From Microbacterium mangrovi (GTDB lineage Bacteria; Actinomycetota; Actinomycetes; Actinomycetales; Microbacteriaceae): a stretch of 64,000 bases of DNA. Position numbers and translations under genes: made by a program. This document shows positions 52,020 to 59,999 of the stretch, piece by piece (within the stretch, counting starts at the first letter, position 1; every line of letters starts with the position of its first letter). The notes beneath the pieces were generated by a model. That model was given only the letters and a program-made list of their open reading frames with translations, searched no databases and was not told the origin of the DNA. The stretch spans positions 62,001 to 126,000 of the forward strand of contig NZ_JTDK01000008.1 in NCBI RefSeq assembly GCF_000802305.1. Direction: 5' to 3'.

Positions 52020-52255
52020 TCGATGGCCACGTGCACAAGGTCCCCGGACGAGATCTCGACGCCCGTCGCGGCGCTCATCGAGCCGTTCACCGTCTCCCAT
52101 CGCGCAGTGCGGTCCGGAGCCCGAAGGCCGGAGAGAAGGCCATCGTCTTCGACGCCGGTGCGATCGTCATCGGCACTGCCGTCGCCCTGAGGAGCCTCGG
52201 GCTCGCCAAGGTCATGGTCGTGGATCTGTCCGACTTCCGCCTTGAGAAGGCCGCC
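52020..52255 (+). pseudogene. Alcohol dehydrogenase (MDR/zinc type) fragment with two frameshifts
   Basis: Pieces of one medium-chain dehydrogenase appear in alternating frames: VHKVP, then DEISTPVAALIEPFTVSHRAV in a second frame from about 52042, then KAGEKAIVFDAGAIVIGTAVALRSLGLAKVMVVDL back in the first frame from about 52115. The nucleotide-binding glycine motif is damaged (FDAGAIVIG instead of a GAGxIG form), and both ends of the gene are missing. This is a dead remnant. It abuts the end of a second dehydrogenase on the opposite strand (stop at 52266) and lies just outside the right repeat. Confidence 0.8.
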
Positions 52256-52265
52256 CGGCCCGGGT

Positions 52266-53126
52266 TCAGTCGAAGAGGACAGTCACCTTGTCGGCGGCAC
52301 CCGGCGTCGCCGCCAGGGTGAGAGCCTCCAGTGCGTCGTCGAAGGCGAAGCGGTGGCTGATGATGAGCCGGTACTTCTCCCAGTTCTCGACGATGTCGTC
52401 GGTCACCTCGAAGATCTCCGTGGGGTATCCCACCGACCACACGATCGTGAGCTCGCTCATCAGGATGGCGCCGAAGTCGAGTTCGACGGGCTTCTTGTGC
52501 ACCGCGACGATGCCGAGCGTCGCGCCCTGCTTGGCGATTCGCGCGACAGTCTGCGGCACCACCGTAGCTCCTGCGGCATCCAGATAGATGTCGCTCGCCG
52601 GGCGCGCGCCCGGCAGGAATCCGTGGGGCGCTTCGCCGTGCAGTTCGACGAGCCGGGCGGCGACGTCCTCGGACGACGAGTCGATCACGGCGTCCGCGCC
52701 GATCCGCAGCGCTGTCTCGAGCCGGCTCGGCTGGAGGTCGACGACCACGATGTGCGCGACGCCCTTGCGGCGGTAGCCGAGCAGTGCCCCGAGCCCGATC
52801 GGGCCGGCGCCGAAGATCACGACCCGGTCGCCCGGCTTCGGCTGGGTGCGGTTCACCGCGTGGAGCGCGACGGCCATCGGTTCGTTGAGCGCGGCGACCT
52901 CCCACGGGACGTGCGCGGGGATCCTCTTCAGCTGCACCCCGAGGGCGGCATCCCGCACGAGCACGACGGGCGTGAGTGCGCCCTGCGCGCCTCCCGATCC
53001 GAGCAGCCCGTCGGTGAACCGCATGGTGTCGATCACGACGTGATCCCCGAGCTGGATGCCTTCCACTTCGGCACCGACCTCGACCCACTCGGCACAGTCG
53101 GGGGCGGTGACGTGGACTGATTTCAT
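52266..53126 (-). CDS. Zinc-type alcohol dehydrogenase lacking its N-terminal zinc-site region
   Basis: A 286-residue member of the medium-chain dehydrogenases, about 60-70 residues shorter than normal. The coenzyme domain is intact (VVIFGAGPIGLGALLG) and the third zinc ligand region NEPMAVALHAV is present. However, the sequence jumps from MKSVHVTAPD directly to VEVGAEVEGIQLGDHVVIDT, skipping the segment with the catalytic Cys (GxCGTD) and His (GHE). The ATG at 53126 has AGGAG upstream and no better frame lies beyond it. An internal deletion is the simplest explanation, so the enzyme is probably inactive or altered. It is divergent from a TetR gene. Confidence 0.78.
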   Translation of the reverse strand: MKSVHVTAPDCAEWVEVGAEVEGIQLGDHVVIDTMRFTDGLLGSGGAQGALTPVVLVRDAALGVQLKRIPAHVPWEVAALNEPMAVALHAVNRTQPKPGDRVVIFGAGPIGLGALLGYRRKGVAHIVVVDLQPSRLETALRIGADAVIDSSSEDVAARLVELHGEAPHGFLPGARPASDIYLDAAGATVVPQTVARIAKQGATLGIVAVHKKPVELDFGAILMSELTIVWSVGYPTEIFEVTDDIVENWEKYRLIISHRFAFDDALEALTLAATPGAADKVTVLFD

Positions 53127-53176
53127 GACGGATCTCCTCGGCTGTCGGCTCGCAGACCCTCGTCGAGAACGAATAT

Positions 53177-53190
53177 GAGACTGCGGTCTC
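53177..53190. promoter_or_regulatory. Inverted repeat GAGAC-TGCG-GTCTC, candidate TetR operator
   Basis: Perfect 5-bp arms with a 4-base spacer, 31 bp upstream of the TetR start and in the gap to the divergent dehydrogenase gene. Confidence 0.5.
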
Positions 53191-53220
53191 GTAATAGGCA
53201 CCATTACACTCGCGAACAGG

Positions 53221-53802
53221 ATGGAGAGCAAACCGGGACGGCCACGGAGCGCACAGACGCGACAGGCGATCCTCGACGCCGCGGCGGAACTGCTCGAATC
53301 CGACGGGTACGACGAGATGTCGATCAGCGCCATCGCCGATCGGTCCGGCGCGGGCCGCCAGACGATCTATCGCCTGTGGGGCTCGAAGGCGGGCCTGGCC
53401 GCGGAAGTGGTCCTTTCCGGCCGATTCCGGATGCCGCCGATCCGGATGCCGCACACCGCGAGCCTGCGCGACGATCTGATCGCCATCCTCAGTGACGCGA
53501 TCGCGGTGACCCGCGTGCCGTCGACGCGGTCGCTGATCCGCGCCCTCGCCGCGGCGAGCGCCGCGGCCGACTCGACGCCGGACGACGCGACCGGCAACAT
53601 CGTGACCCAGACGATCTCGATCCCCCTCGCGGAACGCGTCGCGTCCGCACCCCGCGGAGCCCTCCGCGCGGATGTGAGACCGTCACTGCTCGTGGACGCC
53701 ATCGTCGGCCTGCTGACCCTCGAAGTGCTCGGCGGCACCCGCCTCGACGAGACCCGAATCGCCGGCTTCATCGACGTCCTCCTGCAGGGCGCGTCCGCGT
53801 AG
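53221..53802 (+). CDS. TetR-family transcriptional regulator
   Basis: A 193-residue TetR protein. The HTH is at residues about 12-58 (RQAILDAAAELLESDGY, ISAIADRSGAGRQTIYRLWGSKAGLAAEVV), followed by an alpha-helical ligand domain ending in a GLLTLEVLGGTRLDETRIAGFIDVLL helix pair typical of the TetR_C group. The ATG at 53221 lies 31 bp after a GAGAC/GTCTC inverted repeat. It probably represses the divergent dehydrogenase gene and itself. The DHA2 efflux gene downstream on the same strand, about 280 bp away, is another possible target. The ligand is unknown. Confidence 0.9.
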   Translation: MESKPGRPRSAQTRQAILDAAAELLESDGYDEMSISAIADRSGAGRQTIYRLWGSKAGLAAEVVLSGRFRMPPIRMPHTASLRDDLIAILSDAIAVTRVPSTRSLIRALAAASAAADSTPDDATGNIVTQTISIPLAERVASAPRGALRADVRPSLLVDAIVGLLTLEVLGGTRLDETRIAGFIDVLLQGASA

Positions 53803-53832
53803 CGACTCCCCTGCCGCACCGCCCGCCGGAGG

Positions 53833-53889
53833 CGTCGAATCGGCGCGCTCGCGCGCGTCTCCGGCGCGCGGGTGGCGTCCGATTCGACG
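53833..53889. terminator. Inverted repeat after the TetR gene
   Basis: Perfect 11-bp arms CGTCGAATCGG (53833-53843) and CCGATTCGACG (53879-53889) with a GC-rich 35-base loop that can fold further. It lies 31 bp after the TetR stop. Termination is plausible but no T-run follows. Confidence 0.5.
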
Positions 53890-53895
53890 TTCCTC

Positions 53896-53963
53896 TTGAC
53901 ATCGACGAACGTCGCCAGTCAGAATCATTCCGTAATAGAGATCATGCGTTCTATATTACGGAA
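53896..53963 (+). promoter_or_regulatory. Promoter and inverted repeat upstream of the DHA2 efflux gene
   Basis: TTGACA at 53896-53901 with CAGAAT at 53920-53925 (18-bp spacing). Immediately after it are 10-bp arms TTCCGTAATA (53928-53937) and TATTACGGAA (53954-53963). The second half lies in GTTCTATATTACGGAAC, the GTTC...GAAC form often seen for IclR-type sites. Confidence 0.55.
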
Positions 53964-54081
53964 CACTAGGCCGAGGCAGTCCTTGACATGACGAACAACG
54001 TCGTTCGATGCCGCGCCCCGGCCTTCTGCTCCGTCGGCGCCGGCCGGCGGAGATCCCGCAACTCCCCGAAGGGCATTCCAC

Positions 54082-55575
54082 ATGTCGTCCGAAGCACCGA
54101 CCTTCACCGCCGCAGTCAGGTCTTCCTCCCCACGTCCGTTCGCCTATATCCTCGCCGTGCTGATCCTCGCCGCGATCACCAGCTCGTTCGAGTCCACGAT
54201 GATGTACACCTCGCTGCCGAGCCTCGAGGAGGGCTTCGGCGTCGACATCAGCGCCGTGAGCTGGGTGCTCACCGGATTCCTGCTGGTCGGCGCCGCATCC
54301 GCCGCGATCAGCGGTCGGCTCGGCGACGTGTTCGGGCGCAAGCGCGTCCTCCTGATCCTCCTCGTCGCCTCGGTGCTCGGCTCCGTCATCAGCCTCGCCG
54401 TGCCCACGATCGGCGGCGTCATCCTCGGCCGCGCCATCCAGGGCCTCGCGGTCGGCATCCTCCCGCTGGCATTCGGAATCATCCGCGAGCACGTCAGCGC
54501 CAAGAACCTCAGCACCGCGATCGCCGTCACCGCCGGTGCCGCGATGCTCGCCGGCGCCACCGGCAACCTCGTCGCCGGCTACATCGTCCAGTTGGCCGGA
54601 TGGCACTGGATCTTCGTCGTCTCGGGCGCACTCACGATCATCACGGCGGTCCTCGCCGTCTGGCTGCCCGCCTCGATCCGTTCCGGCGCCCGCGACCGCA
54701 TCGACTGGCTCGGCGGCATCCTGTTCGCCCCCGGCATCGCCCTCATCCTCTTCGGCATCAACATCTCCACCGGGCTCGGCTGGGCATCCGCGGCCGTGTG
54801 GGGTGCGATCGGCCTCGGCGCGCTGGTGCTCGTCTTCTGGGCCGTGTGGGAATTCAAGCGCAAGGCGCCGATGGTCAACGTCCGCTACTTCGGACAGCGC
54901 AACCTGGGCATCACGTTCCTGGTCACCGCATTGACGGGCTTCGGCCTGGGCGGTGCGGGATACCTCGGCCAGCTCATCATGCAGTACCCCACCGCGGCTC
55001 CCGTCGGTTTCGGCATCCCCGCCGGCGCGGCCGGTCTCACCTCGTTCTGCATCGGCCTCTTCGGGTTCCTGCTCTCGCCGCTGAGCGGACGCATCGCCCG
55101 CGGCGGGCGGGCCAAGACCTCGTTCATCATCTCGGCGATCACCGGCATCCTCGCCGCGATCCTGACCGCGCTGTCCGCGACGGTGTGGGACTCGTTCCCG
55201 GCGTTCATCGTGAGCCAGGTCGTGCTGACGATCTCGACGTCGTTCCTGCTCTCGTCGCTGCCGCTGCTGGTCGTCGAGGGATCGTCGTCCAAGAACACGA
55301 GCGAGGCGACCGGTCTGCAGTCCGTCATCCAGACGGCCTTCTCCGGCGTCGGCACGAGCGTGAGCAGCGCGATCCTCGCCGTGTTCGCCGTGCAGCTGAC
55401 CCCCACGTTCCACCCGAGCTCCGAGCAGGGTTACAACGTGATCTTCGCCCTGACCGCGATCCTCACCGCGATCGCCCTGGTGGCCGCGCTGTTCCTCAAG
55501 CGGCGTCCGGCGCCCGTCGAGCAGCCGGACGAGGCTCCGAACGAGGGGCTCGAGGCTCCCGTTCACGCGATCTGA
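54082..55575 (+). CDS. MFS transporter, DHA2 (EmrB/QacA-like) family
   Basis: A 497-residue membrane protein with about 14 hydrophobic segments, as in drug:proton antiporters of the DHA2 group. Motif A is ISGRLGDVFGRKRVLL after segment 2, SSFESTMMYTSLPSLEEGFG marks segment 1, and motif C-like GAAMLAGATGNLVAGY is in segment 5. It exports small organic compounds, or in catabolic clusters may import or export the pathway substrate. GAAGGG precedes the ATG at 54082. It has its own promoter with an inverted repeat and is convergent with the monooxygenase operon, separated by two terminator hairpins. Confidence 0.9.
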   Translation: MSSEAPTFTAAVRSSSPRPFAYILAVLILAAITSSFESTMMYTSLPSLEEGFGVDISAVSWVLTGFLLVGAASAAISGRLGDVFGRKRVLLILLVASVLGSVISLAVPTIGGVILGRAIQGLAVGILPLAFGIIREHVSAKNLSTAIAVTAGAAMLAGATGNLVAGYIVQLAGWHWIFVVSGALTIITAVLAVWLPASIRSGARDRIDWLGGILFAPGIALILFGINISTGLGWASAAVWGAIGLGALVLVFWAVWEFKRKAPMVNVRYFGQRNLGITFLVTALTGFGLGGAGYLGQLIMQYPTAAPVGFGIPAGAAGLTSFCIGLFGFLLSPLSGRIARGGRAKTSFIISAITGILAAILTALSATVWDSFPAFIVSQVVLTISTSFLLSSLPLLVVEGSSSKNTSEATGLQSVIQTAFSGVGTSVSSAILAVFAVQLTPTFHPSSEQGYNVIFALTAILTAIALVAALFLKRRPAPVEQPDEAPNEGLEAPVHAI

Positions 55576-55590
55576 CCGCGCGCACGCAGA

Positions 55591-55621
55591 GAAGGCGCCC
55601 GCTGTTCCGGCGGGCGCCTTC
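55591..55621 (+). terminator. Terminator of the DHA2 gene
   Basis: A 12-bp perfect stem GAAGGCGCCCGC with a 7-base loop, ending in CTTCTTCG, 15 bp after the stop. Confidence 0.85.
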
Positions 55622-55639
55622 TTCGTGCACCCCGAACGA

Positions 55640-55672
55640 GAAGAGCGCCCGCCGGATCGGCGGACGCTCTTC
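55640..55672 (-). terminator. Terminator of the monooxygenase operon
   Basis: A 14-bp stem with one mismatch (GAAGAGCGCCCGCC and GGCGGACGCTCTTC), 15 bp past the minus-strand stop at 55688. It forms a back-to-back pair with the hairpin at 55591. Confidence 0.8.
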
Positions 55673-55687
55673 TGCGTGGGGAGTCGG

Positions 55688-56002
55688 TCAGCCGACGGCA
55701 TCCTCCGGCGCGGAGACGAACGGAGCGACGATCATGGCACTGAGGTCCATGCTGTCGCTCATCCCGAGCCCCGCCGAGAACATGCGGTCACGCGCATCGG
55801 CGGCCGACCCCTCGATCTCGTAGACAGTGGCGTAGCCGAACGCCGCCGCCCCGCCCGGCTCGCCCGCGAGCCGGAGGCGCTGGGCGCTCACGAAGCCGGG
55901 GAGACCCAGCACCTCGGCGACGTGCGTTCCCCAGTACCACTCCCGGAACTCGTCGTCGCGTCCAGGGGCCGCGTTGACCATGGTGATGAGCTTCTCGGTC
56001 AT
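55688..56002 (-). CDS. EthD/DUF4286-like dimeric alpha-beta barrel protein
   Basis: A 104-residue protein with the ferredoxin-like dimeric-barrel pattern: first strand LITMVNAAPGRDDEFREWYWGTHV, a leucine-rich helix ending LGLPGF, strand SAQRLRLAG, then YATVYEIEG and a C-terminal helix and strand. The 'N.APG...EF..WY...H..E....PGF' opening is that of EthD/DUF4286 proteins, which often accompany monooxygenases. Its ATG overlaps the stop of the monooxygenase by 4 bp, so the two are co-translated. It may help turn over or release the product. No catalytic role can be claimed. Confidence 0.82.
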   Translation of the reverse strand: MTEKLITMVNAAPGRDDEFREWYWGTHVAEVLGLPGFVSAQRLRLAGEPGGAAAFGYATVYEIEGSAADARDRMFSAGLGMSDSMDLSAMIVAPFVSAPEDAVG

Positions 56003-57636
56003 GCGACCGCCACCTCCTCGTGGACGGAGCTCAGCGCCCCGCCGAAGTCGTGCTCGGCGGTGAGCTCGCCGAGCATCTCGTGGAGCTTCCCGCGACCGCC
56101 GGGGTTCAGCAGGAACTTGCGGGGCTTGCCCGCCACGTTCGCGCCGTAGTAGTGGCTGTGGTTCGCCGAGAAGATCGACAGCGGCGCGAGGGTCTCGACC
56201 ATCGTCATCCACGCCTCTTCCTGCTCCGCGGTCGGCTCGAACCGGTCGAAGTCGTTCTCGCGGGCGTAGATGAGGGCGTCCGCGATCCAGTCCACCTGGT
56301 CCTGCGAGTAGCGGGGGTAGTTGCCGCCGCCGGCGCCGTGAGGACCGCCGGGGAAGAAGAAGTTCGGCAGACGGTGCGCGGCGAAGCCGGCGAAGTCCGA
56401 CGGACCCTCCTCCCAATCGGAGCTGAGGTCGAGGCCGTCCCGGCCGACGACGCCCATGCGGGTGAGCGCGCCGGTGCCGAAGTCGAAGCCGGTCGCGTAG
56501 ACGATGATGTCGTACTCCCGGTGGCCCTCGGTCGTCTCGATGCCGGTGGTGTCGATGCGGACGATCGGGGTCTCGCGCAGCGCGATCAGGGATGCCTGGG
56601 GACGGTTGAACGCCTCGTAGTAGCCCGCGACGAACGGGGGCCGCTTCGCCCCGAACAGGTGGTCCTTCGGGATGAGCCGCTCCGCCGTGACGGGGTCGGT
56701 GACGATGCTGCGGACCTTGCCGGCGAGGAACTCGCAGAACTCGAGGTTCACCTCGCGGTTCGTCGTCATGTCGTAGTAGTTCGACGTGAGCTTCGCGAAG
56801 CCCGGAGACTTCCAGATCTGCTCGTAGAACTCCTGGCGCTGCTCCGGGGTGTCGTCGGTCGAGAACTTGCCCGCGGGGGTGTGCAGGAACCCGCTCGGGC
56901 TCGTGCTGAGCACCCGGACGATCTCGTCGAAGTTCTCGTTCAGCTGCTGGTGCTTCTCGTCGCTGATCGGCGCGTTGTTGAGCGGGGTCGTCCAGGTGGG
57001 CGTGCGCTGGTAGAGATCCACCGACTCGACGATGTCGACGATCGCGGGCAGGATCTGCCCGCCGCTCGGCCCGTTGCCGATGATCGCGACCCGCTTGCCG
57101 GCGAAGTCCAGCGGGGTGTGCGGCCACGCCCCGGTGTGGTGCCCCTCGCCCTGAAAGTCCTCGAGGCCCTCGATCTCCGGGTAGTGCGGCACCGAGAGGC
57201 CACCGGTCGCAGAGATCACCCACTGCGACCGGACCGTCTCGCCCTTTTCCGTCGTGACGATCCACCGGTTGCCGTCTTCGTCCCAGTTCGCCGAGACGAC
57301 GCGCTGTCCGGTGCGGATGCGGTCGCGCAGCTCGAAGCGGTCGACGACGTGGTTGAGGTAGCGCTCGATCTCAGGTTGCGTCGCGAACTCCTCCTCCCAT
57401 TGCCACTCGCCGAAGAGCTCCTTCGAGAAGAGGTATCCGTAGGTGTAGCTCTCCGAGTCGAATCGTGCCGCCGGGTACCGGTTCCAATACCAGACTCCTC
57501 CGACGTCGTCACCCGCCTCCAGGGTCATCGCGGAGAACCCTGCGTTGACCGCGCGGTAGAGGGCGTAGATGCCGACCACGCCGGCTCCGATCACGAGAAC
57601 GTCGACATCGACGTCACTGTTTGTGCTGTTCGCCAT
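55999..57636 (-). CDS. Baeyer-Villiger-type flavin monooxygenase
   Basis: A 545-residue FAD/NADPH enzyme. The FAD motif is VLVIGAGVVGIYA (residues about 14-24), the Baeyer-Villiger fingerprint FxGxxxHxxxW appears as FQGEGHHTGAW (161-171), and the NADPH motif is VAIIGNGPSGGQ (about 183-194). A late ATG motif (IIVYATGFDFG) and NFFFPGGPHG complete the family pattern, close to cyclohexanone and steroid/terpenoid monooxygenases. It inserts oxygen next to a ketone to form an ester or lactone. The ATG at 57636 has AAGGA upstream. It is divergent from an SDR and coupled to the EthD-like gene. The substrate is unknown. Confidence 0.93.
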   Translation of the reverse strand: MANSTNSDVDVDVLVIGAGVVGIYALYRAVNAGFSAMTLEAGDDVGGVWYWNRYPAARFDSESYTYGYLFSKELFGEWQWEEEFATQPEIERYLNHVVDRFELRDRIRTGQRVVSANWDEDGNRWIVTTEKGETVRSQWVISATGGLSVPHYPEIEGLEDFQGEGHHTGAWPHTPLDFAGKRVAIIGNGPSGGQILPAIVDIVESVDLYQRTPTWTTPLNNAPISDEKHQQLNENFDEIVRVLSTSPSGFLHTPAGKFSTDDTPEQRQEFYEQIWKSPGFAKLTSNYYDMTTNREVNLEFCEFLAGKVRSIVTDPVTAERLIPKDHLFGAKRPPFVAGYYEAFNRPQASLIALRETPIVRIDTTGIETTEGHREYDIIVYATGFDFGTGALTRMGVVGRDGLDLSSDWEEGPSDFAGFAAHRLPNFFFPGGPHGAGGGNYPRYSQDQVDWIADALIYARENDFDRFEPTAEQEEAWMTMVETLAPLSIFSANHSHYYGANVAGKPRKFLLNPGGRGKLHEMLGELTAEHDFGGALSSVHEEVAVA

Positions 57637-57810
57637 GCTGCTCACTTCCTTGCTCGCACTGATGATCTGAACTCATCGTGAGAAAAGCTAAGCAGATTTG
57701 CTTAATAGTGGCAAGATGTAAGGAGATCACCTGACGGGAAGAGCCACAAGGCTCATCGTGAAATCAGACAGCGTGATGAAATCAAGAGAAGACCAATTCA
57801 AGGGAGAATG

Positions 57811-58749
57811 ATGAACGCATCTCAGGACCTCCGCTTCGACGGACGCGTCGCCGTCATCACCGGAGCCGGCCGAGGACTCGGCCGGGCGCACGCCCTCCAC
57901 CTCGCAGCACGCGGCGCGAAGGTCGTCGTCAACGACTTCGGCGGCTCGAAGGAGGGCGTGGGCAGCAATTCCGGGCCGGCCAACGATGTCGTCGCCGAGA
58001 TCGTCGCGGCGGGCGGCGAGGCCGTCGCCGACGTCAGCGACATCGGCATCGAGGAGAGTTGCCACGCGCTCGTCGACACCGCCGTGCGCGAGTTCGGCCG
58101 CATCGACATCGTCGTCAACAACGCCGGGATCTCGCGCTGGGCGACGTTCCCCGAAGCCGACGCCGCCAACCTCGAGCGCACGCTCGACGTGCACCTGCGC
58201 GGCACCTGGCACACCACCCGCGCCGCCTGGACGCACTTCGAGCGCCAGGGCTACGGACGCGTGATCACCACCGTCTCGACCGGGATGCTCGGCCTGCAGG
58301 ACAACCTCGCCTACGCGACGGCGAAGGGCGCCCTGATCGGCTTCACCCGCAGCCTGGCCGTCGCCGCCGAGCCCAAGGGCATCCGGGTGAACGCCATCGC
58401 CCCGAACGCCGTCACCCGACCCAGCGAGACGGCGACCAAACCGAACATCGTCACCGCCGGCTCACCGGACGCGGCACGGATGGAGGCCCTGGACACCCGA
58501 CTGGTCTCCCCCATGGTCGGCTACCTCGCACACGAGGAATGCCCGGTCAACGGTGAGATCCTCGTCGCCGGCGCCAACCGCTTCTCGCGGTGGTTCCTCG
58601 GGATCACGCCCGGATGGGTCAGCGACGGAGACCCCTCGATCGCGGACATCGCCGCGCACTGGGACGAGATCAACGACCGGGACGGCTACTACGTGCCCGC
58701 AAGCCTCGGCGACTGGGCGTCCCAGTTCATGGGGCACCTCGCGCGCTGA
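57811..58749 (+). CDS. SDR-family oxidoreductase (MFE-type hydroxyacyl-CoA-dehydrogenase-like)
   Basis: A 312-residue SDR with cofactor motif VITGAGRGLGRAHAL (about residues 15-29), VVVNDFGGSKEGVGSNSGPA, which is typical of the multifunctional-enzyme-type 3-hydroxyacyl-CoA dehydrogenase branch, NNAG, and the active-site tyrosine and lysine in AYATAKGALIG. The C-terminal 60 residues extend past a plain SDR. The second ATG (57811) is 4 bases from GGGAG and is preferred over 57808. It is divergent from the monooxygenase. Oxidation of an alcohol to the ketone used by that enzyme, or a later acyl-CoA step, are both possible. Confidence 0.9.
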   Translation: MNASQDLRFDGRVAVITGAGRGLGRAHALHLAARGAKVVVNDFGGSKEGVGSNSGPANDVVAEIVAAGGEAVADVSDIGIEESCHALVDTAVREFGRIDIVVNNAGISRWATFPEADAANLERTLDVHLRGTWHTTRAAWTHFERQGYGRVITTVSTGMLGLQDNLAYATAKGALIGFTRSLAVAAEPKGIRVNAIAPNAVTRPSETATKPNIVTAGSPDAARMEALDTRLVSPMVGYLAHEECPVNGEILVAGANRFSRWFLGITPGWVSDGDPSIADIAAHWDEINDRDGYYVPASLGDWASQFMGHLAR

Positions 58750-58759
58750 CGGGACTCGG

Positions 58760-58789
58760 GGCCGAGGGCGACGGGAGCCGTTCTCGGCC
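58760..58789. terminator. Hairpin between convergent SDR and TetR genes
   Basis: A 7-bp outer stem GGCCGAG/CTCGGCC around a partly pairing GC-rich loop, just after the SDR stop and before the TetR stop. Confidence 0.5.
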
Positions 58790-58798
58790 TTGGATCGA

Positions 58799-59509
58799 TC
58801 AGAGCGCAGCGCGCGGGTCTCCGGCCACGACCGGAGCGACCAGCCCGGCACTGAGGTAGGCGATGAGGTCAGTGATGAGCACGTCGAGCGGGATGCTCGG
58901 GGCGCGCCGCGCCTGCGCGGCCTGGTACCGCGCGAGGGTGTGCACCGAGCTCGTCAGCGTCACCCACCAGCGCTCGTCGAGCACGGCGACGGGGACGTCC
59001 GGGACGAGCCGGGCCAGCAGAGCCCGCAGCGAGATCACCGAGCCGCCCGTGTGCACGCCCTCGAGGCCCTCGTAGCCGCCCTGCTCGGTGATCAGCATGG
59101 ACAGGAACGCGAGGTAGTGGTTCTCGGGCTGGATGTGGATGGCGAGCGGCTGGACGAACGCCGCCACGACGTCGGCGACGCGGGGCACCTCGCCGCCGAT
59201 CATGAGGCCGGCGACGATGTCCGTGCGCACGGCTTCGCTCTCGGCCCCGCGGGCCTCCATGATCGCCTTGACGAGCTCTTCCCGGTCGCCGAAGTGGTAC
59301 TGGACGGCGGCATGGTTGCGCTGGCCGGCCTCGATCCCGATGTCTCTCAGCGGAACGGCTGAAATCCCGTGCTCGGCGAACAGTCGCTCGGCCGCAGCCA
59401 GGATGAGCTGGCGAGTTGCCGCGCCCCGCACGTTTCCGCGGTCGGAGGTCGGACGGCGCTCAGCGGAACGAGCGGCAGCAGGGGCGGGCCGGCTCACGGA
59501 TTGAGACAT
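58799..59509 (-). CDS. TetR-family transcriptional regulator
   Basis: A 236-residue TetR protein. The HTH is at residues about 30-80 (RQLILAAAERLFAEHGISAVPLRDIGIEAG, NHAAVQYHFGDREELVKAIM), followed by an all-helical ligand domain with MLITEQGGYEGLEGV. The AVQYHFGDRE form is common in TetR proteins of degradation clusters. The ATG at 59509 starts 2 bp after the stop of the HtaA gene, so it is probably co-transcribed with the CMD and HtaA genes in a minus-strand operon that begins at the SDR near 61429. It likely controls this cluster, but no operator near it is evident. Confidence 0.88.
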   Translation of the reverse strand: MSQSVSRPAPAAARSAERRPTSDRGNVRGAATRQLILAAAERLFAEHGISAVPLRDIGIEAGQRNHAAVQYHFGDREELVKAIMEARGAESEAVRTDIVAGLMIGGEVPRVADVVAAFVQPLAIHIQPENHYLAFLSMLITEQGGYEGLEGVHTGGSVISLRALLARLVPDVPVAVLDERWWVTLTSSVHTLARYQAAQARRAPSIPLDVLITDLIAYLSAGLVAPVVAGDPRAAL

Positions 59510-59511
59510 GC

Positions 59512-59997
59512 TTAAGAATCTAGCGCGAACTCGATCCCGATCGGTGCCATCTCGGTGCCGGCGGCGTAGACCGAGCCGAACATCTCCACCGCATTGCCCG
59601 CCAGCGCGGCCTCGACGTCGCTCCACTGCAGCCGACCGTCAGCGCCCAGCGGCTCGGCGGGCGACAGGGCCACGAGGGGCAGGAGGGCGTCGGGGGCGCC
59701 GGCGACATGGGTCGCCAGCACCCCGCCCTCGGGTCCGATCGCGACCTCCGGGTCCTGGATGAGGATGTCGAGGTGCCCGTGGTGCGCCCTGAGGCGGACA
59801 GATCCGGCGAACGAGAGCCGCCAGTCCGCCCCCTCTTGCACGGCCCGCGTCAAGGGGAAGCGGAAGGTCCCGCCCTCGCCCTCCTGCGCTCCCCCCGAGA
59901 CCTCGGACGTGCCGCGCGCGATGCGCGTCACGTACGAGAGGAGGGAGTCGCGGATGGCCCACTGCAGTGCGCCCGCCTCAGTGCCGCTCGTCGACAT
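59512..59997 (-). CDS. HtaA-domain protein without signal peptide
   Basis: A 161-residue protein consisting of one HtaA domain: the LQWAIRDSLLSYVTRIARGT opening, TFRFPL, then FAGSVRLRAHHGHLDILIQDPEV, the most recognisable block, and a C-terminal beta region with Ala-rich turn. HtaA domains are known from actinobacterial surface heme-binding proteins. Here there is no signal peptide or membrane anchor, and the gene lies between a CMD-family gene (2-bp gap) and a TetR gene (2-bp gap) in an oxidative catabolic operon. A role in binding a flat hydrophobic substrate or cofactor is conceivable; that is inference. Confidence 0.8.
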   Translation of the reverse strand: MSTSGTEAGALQWAIRDSLLSYVTRIARGTSEVSGGAQEGEGGTFRFPLTRAVQEGADWRLSFAGSVRLRAHHGHLDILIQDPEVAIGPEGGVLATHVAGAPDALLPLVALSPAEPLGADGRLQWSDVEAALAGNAVEMFGSVYAAGTEMAPIGIEFALDS

Positions 59998-59999
59998 GA

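Noticed and set aside
53956..55701. A 581-codon minus-strand frame opposite the DHA2 gene
   Set aside because: It is composed almost wholly of Arg/Asp/Glu/Gly/Ala with no fold-like pattern, and is antisense to a clear membrane protein.
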